NCBI RefSeq assembly: GCF_000315235.1
Contig: NZ_BALG01000015.1
Coordinates: forward strand, 1-46,889
Direction of reading: 5' to 3'
Source of the DNA: Paenibacillus popilliae ATCC 14706
Lineage (GTDB): Bacteria; Bacillota; Bacilli; Paenibacillales; Paenibacillaceae
Length of the DNA: 46,889 nucleotides
A program made the position numbers and the translations under genes. Below, piece by piece: positions 17,474-25,868 of the stretch (position 1 is the first letter of the stretch; every line of letters starts with the position of its first letter). The notes below the pieces were generated by a model. It was given only the letters and a program-made list of their open reading frames with translations, had not been told where the DNA came from and ran no database searches.

Positions 17474-18490
17474 TTACGTAAGCTGGTTCAACTGTTCGTC
17501 ATATTTCTCTTGCGGCAGCGGCACATAGCCGACTTCTTCCGCAATGCTTCCTGCAGTCATCAGGCAGTACTCGACATAAGCCTTCACTTCCGGCTTCTCC
17601 ATCTGCTTCTTACTTACGTAGATAAGGAGCGGACGGGACAATGGGGCATAGCTTCCATCTTTAATCGCATCGATCGTCGGAGCTACCGTCGCTGTTCCGT
17701 TATCGACAGGAACGAGCTTCAGTTTGTCTTGATTTTCCTCGAAAAAGGAGTATCCGAAATAGCCGATCGCATTTTTGTCTCCGGCTACGCCTTGAACGAT
17801 AGCGTTCGTATCGGCGCTGAACGTAATTTGGCCGTCATTGCGGCTTTCTTTCGCCTTACCGTTAATCTCTTCCGTGAAATAGTCGAACGTTCCATGGTCC
17901 GCACCCGGAGAGTAGATTTTGATCTCCTCGTTCGGCCAGCCTTCACGGACGTCAGCCCACGTTTTCACCTTGGAGTTCGGCTCATATATTTTTTTCAGCT
18001 CGTCGAGCGTAATGTTATCGACCCAGGAGTTGTCTTTGTTCACGACGATAGGCAAGCCGTCATAAGCTACCGTCAATTCCACATACTCGATGCCGTTCGC
18101 CTTCGCCTCTTCCGCTTCCTTGTCCTTAATCGGGCGGGAAGCGTTGCTGATGGCGATCTCGCCTCCGACAAACCGCTTGAATCCACCGCCGGTGCCGGAC
18201 GTTCCTACGGAGACGCGGACATTGCCATGCTCCTTGCCGAATTCTTCCGCTATTGCCTCTATCATCGGATATACCGTGCTGGAGCCGTCGATCTCAATCG
18301 TGCCGGATAATTTGTCCTCGTCGCCTTGATTTTCCATATGCTCAGATGTATTTGTCTGCGTTGATTCCGTTCCCGAATTGCCGGCGCCTGCGTTCGAGGC
18401 CTCATCTCTTTTATCCCCGCATGCCGCCAGCGCGATTGCCGTTACTGCCACCAAAGTAAGCAGCCTGATTGATTTGACCCAGTTATTCAA
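17474..18490 (-). CDS. pstS: Phosphate-binding lipoprotein PstS
   Basis: 338 aa with a lipoprotein signal peptide: lipobox L-A-A-C with the lipidated Cys24, then a Ser/Thr/Asn/Gly/Glu linker to about residue 60. The phosphate-binding fold follows (G-S-S-T-V-Y-P-M, then [12 protein letters not shown] and N-A-S-R-P-I), which are the family's phosphate-contacting segments. It captures phosphate outside the cell and delivers it to PstCA. First gene of the operon, directly behind a PhoP box. Confidence 0.95.
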   Translation of the reverse strand: MNNWVKSIRLLTLVAVTAIALAACGDKRDEASNAGAGNSGTESTQTNTSEHMENQGDEDKLSGTIEIDGSSTVYPMIEAIAEEFGKEHGNVRVSVGTSGTGGGFKRFVGGEIAISNASRPIKDKEAEEAKANGIEYVELTVAYDGLPIVVNKDNSWVDNITLDELKKIYEPNSKVKTWADVREGWPNEEIKIYSPGADHGTFDYFTEEINGKAKESRNDGQITFSADTNAIVQGVAGDKNAIGYFGYSFFEENQDKLKLVPVDNGTATVAPTIDAIKDGSYAPLSRPLLIYVSKKQMEKPEVKAYVEYCLMTAGSIAEEVGYVPLPQEKYDEQLNQLT

Positions 18491-18542
18491 GTGAATTCAC
18501 TCCTTTGAATCGTAATCTCATTTTCGGTTCTCTACAATCTGA

Positions 18543-18548
18543 ATCTTA
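18543..18548 (-). promoter_or_regulatory. Probable -10 element of the pst operon
   Basis: TAAGAT on the minus strand, 9 bases downstream of the last PhoP repeat, where a PhoP-activated promoter is expected to have its -10. Confidence 0.45.
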
Positions 18549-18557
18549 CAGCTTGTT

Positions 18558-18596
18558 TGTTAAGCCTAATTGGGAAGTATGTTAACGGAATGTAAA
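18558..18596 (-). promoter_or_regulatory. PhoP box upstream of pstS
   Basis: On the minus strand, TTTACA (18591-18596), TTAACA (18580-18585), a degenerate CCCAAT (18569-18574) and TTAACA (18558-18563) follow one another at exactly 11-base steps. The known Bacillus PhoP box is a set of TT(A/C/T)A(C/T)A direct repeats with about 5-base spacers. This predicts induction of pstS-C-A-B-phoU by phosphate starvation through the PhoPR pair encoded just beyond. Confidence 0.8.
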
Positions 18597-18652
18597 AATT
18601 CAATCCCGTTCCGGCTAAACGTCAATTGAAGCTTCCCAAAGCGTCAGCTTAT

Positions 18653-18702
18653 AACATGCCTCGCTGCCAGCCGGTTTTGTTCCGCAGGCGGTGAGGCATG
18701 TT
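18653..18702. repeat. 10-bp perfect inverted repeat in the pstS/padR divergent gap
   Basis: AACATGCCTC (18653-18662) and GAGGCATGTT (18693-18702) flank a 30-base GC-rich loop that can form an inner stem. It looks like a terminator stem, but no gene ends here and no T run follows. Function unknown. Confidence 0.5.
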
Positions 18703-18729
18703 CAATGAAAAGATTAATTTGAGAAAGGC

Positions 18730-18758
18730 TTTACTTTGATCTTAACATAAGTTATCAT
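18730..18758 (+). promoter_or_regulatory. Promoter of the padR-DUF4180 gene
   Basis: TTTACT (18730-18735), 17-base spacer, TATCAT (18753-18758), 29 bases before the chosen ATG; it overlaps the palindromic operator. Confidence 0.55.
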
Positions 18759-18771
18759 TAACCTATGTTAA
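18742..18771. promoter_or_regulatory. Palindromic operator over the padR promoter
   Basis: 30-base imperfect palindrome with outer arms TTAACATA (18742-18749) and TATGTTAA (18764-18771). It covers the spacer, the -10 and the start region. Such dyads are typical of PadR autoregulation; direct binding is inferred. Confidence 0.55.
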
Positions 18772-18787
18772 AAAGGGGTTGATTGCG

Positions 18788-19753
18788 ATGTCAATTAATT
18801 ATGCTGTTTTAGGAATTTTGAGTTATGAACCTATGACAGGATATGATTTGAAGAAAATCATTCAGGAATCGCCTTTTATGTATTGGTCTGGTAATAGCAA
18901 TCAAATATATAAGGCATTAGTAGAATTATCAGATAAAGGATTTGTAACGAATGAGGTTCGCCATCAAGAAAGCTTGCCTTCAAAAAAAATCTACACGATT
19001 ACAAAAGAAGGGTTAGAAGCTCTAAAAGATTGGGTGCTTTCATCACCAGAACCTTGTGAGTTTAAAAAGCCATTCCTTGTTCAGCTTGCTTGGTCAAAAC
19101 AATTAAATTCAAATGAATTAGATGCATTGCTTACTGATTATGAGAATCAAATAAAAATGCAGATGATGATCCAACAGGACAGTAAGCAAAAGATGATTTT
19201 TTCACCTAAAAGGACATTGCTTGAAGCGACCGTATGGGATTTGATCCATGAGAATATTACGTTATCATATACAAACGAGTTGAAGTGGATTCAAAATGTA
19301 CGTGACATCATTAGTGGTATCGAAAATGAAGCCGATCGTGTTAATCATATTGACATGGAAGTTGCTCAAAATGGAAAGGAGGATTTAAAAATGGAATATG
19401 TCTTCATGGATAAAGGTGCGGTGAAATATATACACTTTACTTTTGCTGAAACGCCGCTTTGTACAGAAAATGTATCAGATATCATTTCTATCTGTGTAGA
19501 AAACAACACTAATTTTGTCTTATTTGATAGCGAGGCGCTTTCGGATGAATTTTTTAACTTGCGAACAGGGGTAGCGGGTGCAGTATTACAAAAATTCACG
19601 ATGTATCGCATTAAGGCGGCTGCTGTCATCACCGATCAGCAAAGAATTAAAGGTAAATTCAAAAATATGCTTGCTGAAAATAACAAGCGAGGCGACTTTA
19701 GGTCGTTCGAAAGCATTATAGATGCTGAAAATTGGTTTTTAACCATAAAATAA
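18788..19753 (+). CDS. PadR-family regulator fused to a DUF4180 domain
   Basis: 321 aa from the ATG at 18788 (AAGGGG 9 bases upstream; a TTG at 18779 is too close to it). Residues 1-80 are a PadR winged helix (Y-A-V-L-G-I-L-S-Y-E-P-M-T-G-Y-D-L-K-K-I), 90-180 the PadR C-terminal dimer helices, and from about residue 202 a complete DUF4180 domain (D-S-E-A-L-S-D-E-F-F-N-L-R-T-G-V-A-G-A). The domains usually belong to separate genes. Here the second begins at an internal ATG (19391) with a perfect AAAGGAGG site, so two overlapping products, or recent gene fusion, are likely. The gene is AT-rich, unlike its neighbours, lies alone on the plus strand, and carries its own operator, all suggesting transfer. 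Target genes unknown. Confidence 0.85.
   Translation: MSINYAVLGILSYEPMTGYDLKKIIQESPFMYWSGNSNQIYKALVELSDKGFVTNEVRHQESLPSKKIYTITKEGLEALKDWVLSSPEPCEFKKPFLVQLAWSKQLNSNELDALLTDYENQIKMQMMIQQDSKQKMIFSPKRTLLEATVWDLIHENITLSYTNELKWIQNVRDIISGIENEADRVNHIDMEVAQNGKEDLKMEYVFMDKGAVKYIHFTFAETPLCTENVSDIISICVENNTNFVLFDSEALSDEFFNLRTGVAGAVLQKFTMYRIKAAAVITDQQRIKGKFKNMLAENNKRGDFRSFESIIDAENWFLTIK
19375..19393 (+). promoter_or_regulatory. Internal ribosome binding site and start for a separate DUF4180 product
   Basis: AAAGGAGG (19375-19382), an 8-base spacer ending in AAAA, and ATG at 19391-19393, in frame inside the padR fusion and exactly at the DUF4180 N-terminus (M-E-Y-V-F). A stand-alone product would run 19391-19753 (120 aa). 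Confidence 0.6.
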
Positions 19754-19847
19754 AATTGCTGCATGGTAGTAGTATGAACGCTACGATGTGGATAAGGGCG
19801 CTGTGGGAACCGGGAAGACGCTTATGGCGCCCCCCTATCTTGACTAT

Positions 19848-20567
19848 CTATTCGTGCACCTTCTTATGATGGACCAATTTGTAGCCTACACCCCGTATCG
19901 AATCGATCTGAACGGAGCGCTGGTTCATCTCCAGCTTCTTGCGCAGCGAGCTGACATGGACATCGACCGTCCGCTGTCCGCCGATGTAATCGAAGCCCCA
20001 TACTACGTTCATCAGGTCGTCGCGGGTAATGACCATGCCTGGGCGCTGAACGAGATAGAGCAATACTTCGAACTCCTTCGGCCGCAGCGGGATCAGTTCA
20101 TGATGGAGCGTTACTTCATATTTCTCCGGATAAATGCGCAGATCGCCCACCGCAATAACTTTGTCGTCCGCTTCCTTCGCCTCGGACGGCTCGTCGCTCC
20201 ACGCGCGGCGCAGCACGGCGCCGACGCGCGCCAGCAGCTCAGCGACGCCGAACGGCTTCGTAATGTAGTCGTCCGCTCCGCACTTCAAGCCCTGCACGAC
20301 TTCTTCCTCCGCATTGCGCGCTGTCAAAATGATGACGGGCGTGCGGATACCGGCTTGTCTCAGCTTGGACAGCACTTCGAACCCGTTCATGCCCGGCAGC
20401 ATAATATCCAGGATGATAAGATCGTACTTATGATGCAGCGCCACCTGCAGCCCTTGGGAACCGTGGTCGATCACCGTCGTATCGTACCCATCCAAGGTCA
20501 GATTATATGACAATAGCCGCGCCAATGTCGGTTCGTCTTCGATAACTAATACTTTTCGTTCAGACAT
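19848..20567 (-). CDS. phoP: Phosphate response regulator PhoP (OmpR family)
   Basis: 239 aa. Receiver domain with the acidic pair E10/D11, phospho-acceptor D54 (I-I-L-D-I-M-L-P-G) and K104 (I-T-K-P-F), then an OmpR-type winged helix (L-R-P-K-E-F-E-V-L-L-Y-L...V-D-V-H-V-S-S-L-R-K-K-L). GGAGG lies 6 bases before the ATG. It is located near the pst operon with its PhoP box. Unlike the usual phoP-phoR order, the kinase gene lies upstream with a 156-base gap. Assignment as PhoP rests on sequence type, synteny (mdh...polA) and the neighbouring pst genes. Confidence 0.88.
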   Translation of the reverse strand: MSERKVLVIEDEPTLARLLSYNLTLDGYDTTVIDHGSQGLQVALHHKYDLIILDIMLPGMNGFEVLSKLRQAGIRTPVIILTARNAEEEVVQGLKCGADDYITKPFGVAELLARVGAVLRRAWSDEPSEAKEADDKVIAVGDLRIYPEKYEVTLHHELIPLRPKEFEVLLYLVQRPGMVITRDDLMNVVWGFDYIGGQRTVDVHVSSLRKKLEMNQRSVQIDSIRGVGYKLVHHKKVHE

Positions 20568-20601
20568 GATATCCTCCGAAAGTCAATTCCTATCGCTAGC
20601 A

Positions 20602-20631
20602 GCTATACCCAATTTACGCTATGATTCGCAA
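20602..20631 (-). promoter_or_regulatory. Possible separate promoter for phoP
   Basis: Minus strand TTGCGA (20626-20631), 18-base spacer, TATAGC (20602-20607), in the gap between phoR and phoP. Weak consensus. Confidence 0.3.
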
Positions 20632-20723
20632 ACCTATCGTAACATACCTCCCTTTGACATAGCGAGTTTTTTCATGGTCGCCCGCCGGTATAGCGGACAT
20701 AACGAGGGCATGGCCCGGACATA

Positions 20724-22538
20724 TTACTCTGTCCCGCCCGGCAACCACTCCTGAAGAACGGGAAGCTCAATCGCGAACGTCGTGCCTACGCCCGGCTCGC
20801 TCTCCACGCGAATCGTTCCACCATGCGCATCGACAAGATGCTTCACAATCGACAGCCCCAGCCCGGTTCCGCCCGATACGCGGGAGCGATCCTTGTCTAC
20901 CCGGTAGAAGCGTTCAAAGATGCGCGGCAGATCCTTCTTCGGAATGCCGATGCCCGTATCGGTAATCGTCAGCCGAATCCGTTCCTTCTGATCCGAATTA
21001 TGTAGCCCCCCAGCCCTTATCTTCACCCGTCCGCCCTCCGGTGTATAACTAATCGCGTTGGAGAGCAGATTGAGCATAATCTGGCGCAGCCGGTCCTCAT
21101 CCGCCTCGACATACAGATCCGGCTCCGCCTCCAGCCGGACTTCGATGCGCTTGCTGCCCGCCTCCTTGCGCAGCACCTCTACCGTCTGCTCCAGGAAGGT
21201 TCCAAGCTCCACCGGCGAAAATTGCAGCACCGCCCGCTTCGCTTCGATCTTCGACAATTCGAGAATATCGCCGATAAGCCGATTCAAGCGCTCGCTCTCC
21301 TCCTGAATAATCTGCAGGAAGGATTTCGCGATCTCCGGATCATGCATCGCTCCATTCAGCAGCGTCTCGGCGAAGCCTTTGACCGCGGCGATCGGCGTCT
21401 TAAGCTCATGGGACACATTCGCCACGAATTCCGTCCGCATCCGTTCCAGCCGCCGAATCTCCGAGACGTCCTGCATCACCAGCAGTATGCCCGCCCATTC
21501 CTGATCGGTGAAATAGGCCGGGACGACTGTTACATCGAGCATACGCTCCTCCGGATAATAAATCATCATCTCCTCATGGCGCAGCAGCTTCTTCTTCTCG
21601 ACTTCGACTATCATCTGCTGCATCTCATACGGCGCCTTGACTTCGCTAAACAAACGCCCGATCCATTCCCTGCTTCGGATGCCGAGAATATGCTCAGCCT
21701 TCCGGTTCAGCAGCGCCACCTGGCCTTCCACATCGATCATCACGATCGCATTAATCATATGCTCCATAACCGTCTGCAGCCGGCTCTCGTTCTCGCGGAT
21801 TTGCGACATCTGCACCTGAAGGCTGTCTGCCATCGCATTAATGGCCGTCCCCAACTGCCCGATCTCGTCCTTCCCCACAGCTTGAGCTCTTGCCTTGTAG
21901 TCCATCTGGGCAATGCGCATCGCGACGCGGGTCATATTCTCGATCGGAATCGTCAGATTGAAGGCTAACCGGTAGCTGACAATACCGGCGGCGACGAATA
22001 ATGCCGCCAGGCCAAGCGCCAAGTACACCCACAGCTCCCTCACGCTGCTCTCGACATGCTCCAGGCTCATCGCCAGACGAATGTACCCGTCAAAATGGGA
22101 CGTATGTACGGGACTGGAAACATAAAGCATATTTCGCCCCAGCGTCTCGCTATAACGGATATTCGAGCCAATCCCTTCCTGTCGCGCCTTCACAATCTCC
22201 TCGCGTGACAAGTGATTGTCCATTTCGGTGGCCTTATGATCGGAATCACCGACGACCGTACCGTCAGCCAGAATAAACGTCACGCGGGCATCCGCACTGT
22301 CATGAAGCTTGCCAGCCCAGCCGCTGTAATACGCAATCATGTCGTCCATGCCGCCTGGCTTAAGCCAGGCGAACGTCTGCTCCATGAGCATAATTTCCCG
22401 GAACATATTCCGCTCCAGCTGGCGAATATAATTGTACTTGAAGGTGGACGCCATATAAATGCCGGCTGCCGTCACGGATATCCCGATCAACAGCACAAAG
22501 ATCATAGTCAAACGCGTGCGAAACCGCGACATGCGCAT
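20724..22538 (-). CDS. phoR: Phosphate sensor histidine kinase PhoR
   Basis: 604 aa. Membrane helix 1 (about 10-31), extracellular sensor domain (about 32-165), membrane helix 2 (about 168-190), HAMP (about 190-243), PAS (about 250-358), HisKA with the phospho-acceptor H377 in V-S-H-E-L-K-T-P, and an ATPase domain with N box (L-L-S-N-A-I-S-Y-T-P) and G boxes (D-T-G-I-G-I-P, G-G-T-G-L-G-L-S-I-V-K). This is the standard PhoR architecture. It phosphorylates PhoP when phosphate is scarce; in Bacillus the PAS domain senses wall teichoic acid intermediates. fum lies 76 bases upstream. Confidence 0.9.
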   Translation of the reverse strand: MRMSRFRTRLTMIFVLLIGISVTAAGIYMASTFKYNYIRQLERNMFREIMLMEQTFAWLKPGGMDDMIAYYSGWAGKLHDSADARVTFILADGTVVGDSDHKATEMDNHLSREEIVKARQEGIGSNIRYSETLGRNMLYVSSPVHTSHFDGYIRLAMSLEHVESSVRELWVYLALGLAALFVAAGIVSYRLAFNLTIPIENMTRVAMRIAQMDYKARAQAVGKDEIGQLGTAINAMADSLQVQMSQIRENESRLQTVMEHMINAIVMIDVEGQVALLNRKAEHILGIRSREWIGRLFSEVKAPYEMQQMIVEVEKKKLLRHEEMMIYYPEERMLDVTVVPAYFTDQEWAGILLVMQDVSEIRRLERMRTEFVANVSHELKTPIAAVKGFAETLLNGAMHDPEIAKSFLQIIQEESERLNRLIGDILELSKIEAKRAVLQFSPVELGTFLEQTVEVLRKEAGSKRIEVRLEAEPDLYVEADEDRLRQIMLNLLSNAISYTPEGGRVKIRAGGLHNSDQKERIRLTITDTGIGIPKKDLPRIFERFYRVDKDRSRVSGGTGLGLSIVKHLVDAHGGTIRVESEPGVGTTFAIELPVLQEWLPGGTE

Positions 22539-22614
22539 CTCTCCACTTCATTCTCGAGGTTGTAGGTCTATGTTCCATCCTACCGACCGTTGCGCCGTTT
22601 GGCTAGACTATTGC

Positions 22615-24144
22615 TTATGAAAAGACAGGGTCCTTGAACTGGACCAGCTTCTCGAACGAGCTGCGATCGACGTCAGCATGCAGGCTGTTGCCGCGTGCAT
22701 CCATCGTCACGATCGCCGCAAACCCTTCAACCTCAAGATGCCACATCGCTTCTGGAACACCGAATTCGAGGAAATCGACTCCGTTCACTTGCTTCATGCA
22801 TTCCGCATAATATTGAGCCGCCCCGCCAATCGCATTCAAATAGACGGCGCCATGTTCCTGCAGCGCGGCCAGCGTCTTCTCTCCCATGCCGCCTTTGCCG
22901 ATGACGGCGCGGATGCCGAATTTCTTAATGATATCGCCCTGATACGGCTCCTCGCGAATACTCGTCGTCGGTCCGGCCGCCTTGACATGCCAGCCCTCCT
23001 CATCCTTCAACATGACCGGGCCGCAATGATAAATGACCGCCCCGTTCAGATCGACCGGCGCATCGTGATCCATCAAATATTTATGCAACGCATCGCGTCC
23101 CGTATGCATCTCTCCATTGATGACGACGACATCCCCCACCTTCAAGGAGCGAATCTGCTCCTCGGAGATCGGTGTGTTCAGCACGATGCGATGGTTCTCG
23201 CTCTTCGCTGGCACTGCTTCGGCCGCGCTGTCCATGGGAAGCTCGCCGCCGCGCTCGTACACCCATTCCTTAATATCTCCGCTTGCGCTGTCGATCAGGA
23301 CGCCTTGGCGCCGGTAAGCCCAGCAGTTGTAAGCAACCGATACGAAGAAGCTGGCCGGCAGCCGGTTCATGACCCCGATCTTGCAGCCAAGCAGCGTCAC
23401 CTCGCCGCCGAAGCCCATCGTGCCGATGCCCAACTGATTCGCCTTATCCAAAATATATTCTTCCAATTGCCGCAGTTCATCGATCGGATTCGTATCCTCT
23501 ACGCGGCGGAACAGTTGCTGCTTCGCCAGCTCGTATCCCGTCGTCCGATCGCCGCCGATGCCAATGCCGATGAAGCCTGCGCTGCAACCCTGGCCCTGTG
23601 CCTGATAGACCGCATGTAGGATGCATTTGCGGATGCCATCGAGATCGCGGCCCGCCTTGCCCAAGCCCTCCAGCTCCGTTGGGAGGCTGTACTGGATGTT
23701 CTTGTTCTCGCAGCCGCCGCCTTTCAGAATAAGGCGCACCTCGATGTCGTCGCGCTCCCACTGCTCGAAATGGATGACCGGCGTTCCCCGGCCGAGATTG
23801 TCTCCGCTGTTCGTACCCGTCAGTGAATCGACGGAATTGGTGCGGAGCTTGCCTGCCTTCGTCGCGCGGCTCACCGCCTCCTGAACGTCACGCTTCATGA
23901 GGATCTGATTCACGCCAACCGGAGTATGCACAATGAACGTCGGCATGCCGGTATCCTGGCAGATGGGGGAGACCTTCGTCTCGGCCATCACAATGTTGCG
24001 AGCAATCGTTCCTAGGGACAGTCCGGCGCACGTGGCGGCGTCCTCACGCGCTTGCGCTTCCCGGATCGCCTTGCGCACATCGCCGGACAGATTCGTTGAT
24101 GTCTCCAAGATCAACTCATATACGCTCTGCAAAAACGATTTCAT
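22615..24144 (-). CDS. fumA: Class I (iron-sulfur) fumarate hydratase
   Basis: 509 aa from the ATG at 24144 (M-K-S-F-L-Q); a TTG at 24150 with better spacing to GAGGGG is an alternative. It interconverts fumarate and malate in the TCA cycle. The fused alpha and beta halves of the oxygen-sensitive family are present: cysteines in I-C-Q-D-T-G, Q-G-C-S-A-G-F and L-L-G-C-K-I-G should bind the [4Fe-4S] cluster; the C-terminal half has G-K-G-G-M and N-A-I-G-G-A-A. Bacilli more often use class II FumC. Its place next to mdh, icd and citZ groups four TCA genes. Exact symbol (fumA versus fumB) is by family only. Confidence 0.88.
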   Translation of the reverse strand: MKSFLQSVYELILETSTNLSGDVRKAIREAQAREDAATCAGLSLGTIARNIVMAETKVSPICQDTGMPTFIVHTPVGVNQILMKRDVQEAVSRATKAGKLRTNSVDSLTGTNSGDNLGRGTPVIHFEQWERDDIEVRLILKGGGCENKNIQYSLPTELEGLGKAGRDLDGIRKCILHAVYQAQGQGCSAGFIGIGIGGDRTTGYELAKQQLFRRVEDTNPIDELRQLEEYILDKANQLGIGTMGFGGEVTLLGCKIGVMNRLPASFFVSVAYNCWAYRRQGVLIDSASGDIKEWVYERGGELPMDSAAEAVPAKSENHRIVLNTPISEEQIRSLKVGDVVVINGEMHTGRDALHKYLMDHDAPVDLNGAVIYHCGPVMLKDEEGWHVKAAGPTTSIREEPYQGDIIKKFGIRAVIGKGGMGEKTLAALQEHGAVYLNAIGGAAQYYAECMKQVNGVDFLEFGVPEAMWHLEVEGFAAIVTMDARGNSLHADVDRSSFEKLVQFKDPVFS

Positions 24145-24281
24145 AAGCAAACCCAAGCCCCTCTCTTCGAATATTCCGCTGTCTCTCTACGATGATCTGG
24201 CTGTCTGTCGGGTCCCACTCTATCTTCTCTGCTTCCGCCGATTCGACATGCCGAATGCGTGAATCCGCTTCCTATAGTAAT

Positions 24282-24309
24282 ATAATAGCATATGAGAGGT
24301 ATCAGTCGA
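24282..24309 (-). promoter_or_regulatory. Possible promoter of the fumarase gene
   Basis: Minus strand TCGACT (24304-24309), 16-base spacer, TATTAT (24282-24287), about 140 bases upstream of the start. The 418-base divergent gap 24145-24562 holds this, the plus-strand promoter at 24474, and no gene that I can see. Confidence 0.35.
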
Positions 24310-24473
24310 GTACATTCGGACAAAGTTATCCGGAGCTCGATGCGATGCCGGGAAGGATGGGAACCAATGGGTCCAACCAAGAACGAGGCGCAAGCCGGGC
24401 GCCCGCACGGACATCATTTTTTTGCCTATATGTATCGGTTGAAGATATCGAGCGCTGGAGGGCGGCAATCATT

Positions 24474-24502
24474 TTGGAAATTATGCTGCGATCTGTTAAA
24501 AT
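24474..24502 (+). promoter_or_regulatory. Sigma-A-like promoter of the first YtvI-like gene
   Basis: TTGGAA (24474-24479), 17-base spacer, TAAAAT (24497-24502), 60 bases before the ATG. Confidence 0.55.
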
Positions 24503-24562
24503 GAAAGTAAAAAAATACAGCGAAACATTGTCGTCGTTGGATAGGAAGAAAGGAAGAACGTC

Positions 24563-25732
24563 ATGCCATTATTCAATGTCACACTGGTTCATCGTATTTT
24601 TCGCGGCATATGGGTAACTATCCTTACGGCCGGGGCTCTCCTGCTATTTTATTATGGCTTCCGGATGATTTACCCGTTCTTGATTGCCTGGCTGCTGGCC
24701 TACATAATGAACCCGCTCGTACGATTTTTGGAGCAGAGATGGAGGTTCCCGCGCTGGACCGCCGTAACCTCCTCCATTTTGATGTTTGGAGCGATGATTA
24801 CCTTCGCGATCTTCATCTTCACAACCAAGGTCGTGTCACAGTCCTGGCATATCGTAGGCTTCGTGCAGGAGCAGATCGCGGAGTGGAGGAATTGGTTGAT
24901 TGATTACTATTATTCCACTGAATTCCAGGTGATCCTGTCCGATCTGAATGAAACGCTGACATCGCTCGAGCTGCAATCGGCCCTTTCGAAATATACGAGC
25001 ACGATTGCGACGACTGGCTCGGCCCTCGTCGCCTATTTATTCAACTTTATTAAAGCGACCGTGCTGTTCCTGCCCAAGCTGGCTGTAATCACCGTCATCA
25101 TCATGGTCGCTACCTATCTTATCAGCAAACAGTGGAATACGCTGGCGGCGAGCAAGCATATGGTACCCGAACGGGTGCGCGCCTCCCTTGGCGTCGTAAT
25201 CGGCGATCTGCAGCATGCCCTTTTCGGATACGTGAAGGGCCATATGATTTTATCCAGCATTACCGCACTCGTGTTTTTCCTCGGGTTGCTTGTTCTTGGC
25301 GTTGAGTACGCCTTCACGATCGCCATTATCGGCGGCATTGTCGATCTGATTCCGCTTATCGGCATCCCCGCCATTGTCGTCCCGTGGGCGGTGTTCGCCT
25401 TCTTCGAAGGCAACCTGTTTCTCGGCACCGGACTTCTGATGCTATGGCCGATTATTCTCATCACGCGCCATGCCCTCGAACCGAAGGTGTACGGCTCCAG
25501 CATCGGACTGAATCCGCTAATGCTGCTTATTTTTTTGTTTGCGGGACTTCATCTGTTCGGGGTGATCGGCATTTTCATCGGCATCATTGCCCTCGTTGTG
25601 CTAACGGCGCTGCAGCGGGCCCATGTATTCCGCGATGTCTGGCGCTATATTATGACCGGCTCCTTCTTTCCGGCCCCAAATAATCAACGCAGCTTGAAGG
25701 ATAACAAAGAGAGCGCCATTCCCCCGGAATAG
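24563..25732 (+). CDS. AI-2E family membrane protein, YtvI-like
   Basis: 389 aa; AAAGGAAG 8 bases before the ATG. About seven or eight membrane helices in the family pattern: two at the N-terminus (L-L-L-F-Y-Y-G-F and Y-P-F-L-I-A-W-L-L-A-Y-I-M-N-P-L), a soluble helical part (about 95-160), then a membrane core with the conserved P-x-I-P end (L-I-P-L-I-G-I-P-A-I-V-V-P-W) and E-P-K-V-Y-G. The family contains possible autoinducer or ion exporters; YtvI of B. subtilis is a sporulation-expressed membrane protein. A second, diverged copy lies at 30271. Function of neither is proved. Confidence 0.85.
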   Translation: MPLFNVTLVHRIFRGIWVTILTAGALLLFYYGFRMIYPFLIAWLLAYIMNPLVRFLEQRWRFPRWTAVTSSILMFGAMITFAIFIFTTKVVSQSWHIVGFVQEQIAEWRNWLIDYYYSTEFQVILSDLNETLTSLELQSALSKYTSTIATTGSALVAYLFNFIKATVLFLPKLAVITVIIMVATYLISKQWNTLAASKHMVPERVRASLGVVIGDLQHALFGYVKGHMILSSITALVFFLGLLVLGVEYAFTIAIIGGIVDLIPLIGIPAIVVPWAVFAFFEGNLFLGTGLLMLWPIILITRHALEPKVYGSSIGLNPLMLLIFLFAGLHLFGVIGIFIGIIALVVLTALQRAHVFRDVWRYIMTGSFFPAPNNQRSLKDNKESAIPPE

Positions 25733-25743
25733 GGCTCTCTTTG
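25706..25743 (+). terminator. Terminator of the first YtvI-like gene
   Basis: AAAGAGAGCGCC pairs with GGGCTCTCTTT around a 14-base loop; it overlaps the stop codon and ends in TTTG. Confidence 0.7.
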
Positions 25744-25868
25744 CCTATCATGACAGCTGCTTCTTGCCGGAAGGACGTAACCAGCCCGTTCATCAGCATG
25801 CGCCAGCGCAATCGACATCAGCCAGTTGGACGCCTTGAACGTGACCAAAGTGCCTGTGCCGCTTGGGA

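Noticed and set aside
25745-25868. Open minus-strand stretch after the four-helix membrane protein (S-N-W-L-M-S-I-A-L-A-H-A-D-E-R-A-G)
   Set aside because: Coding-like composition, but no start codon, ribosome site or recognised family. Perhaps a decayed fragment.
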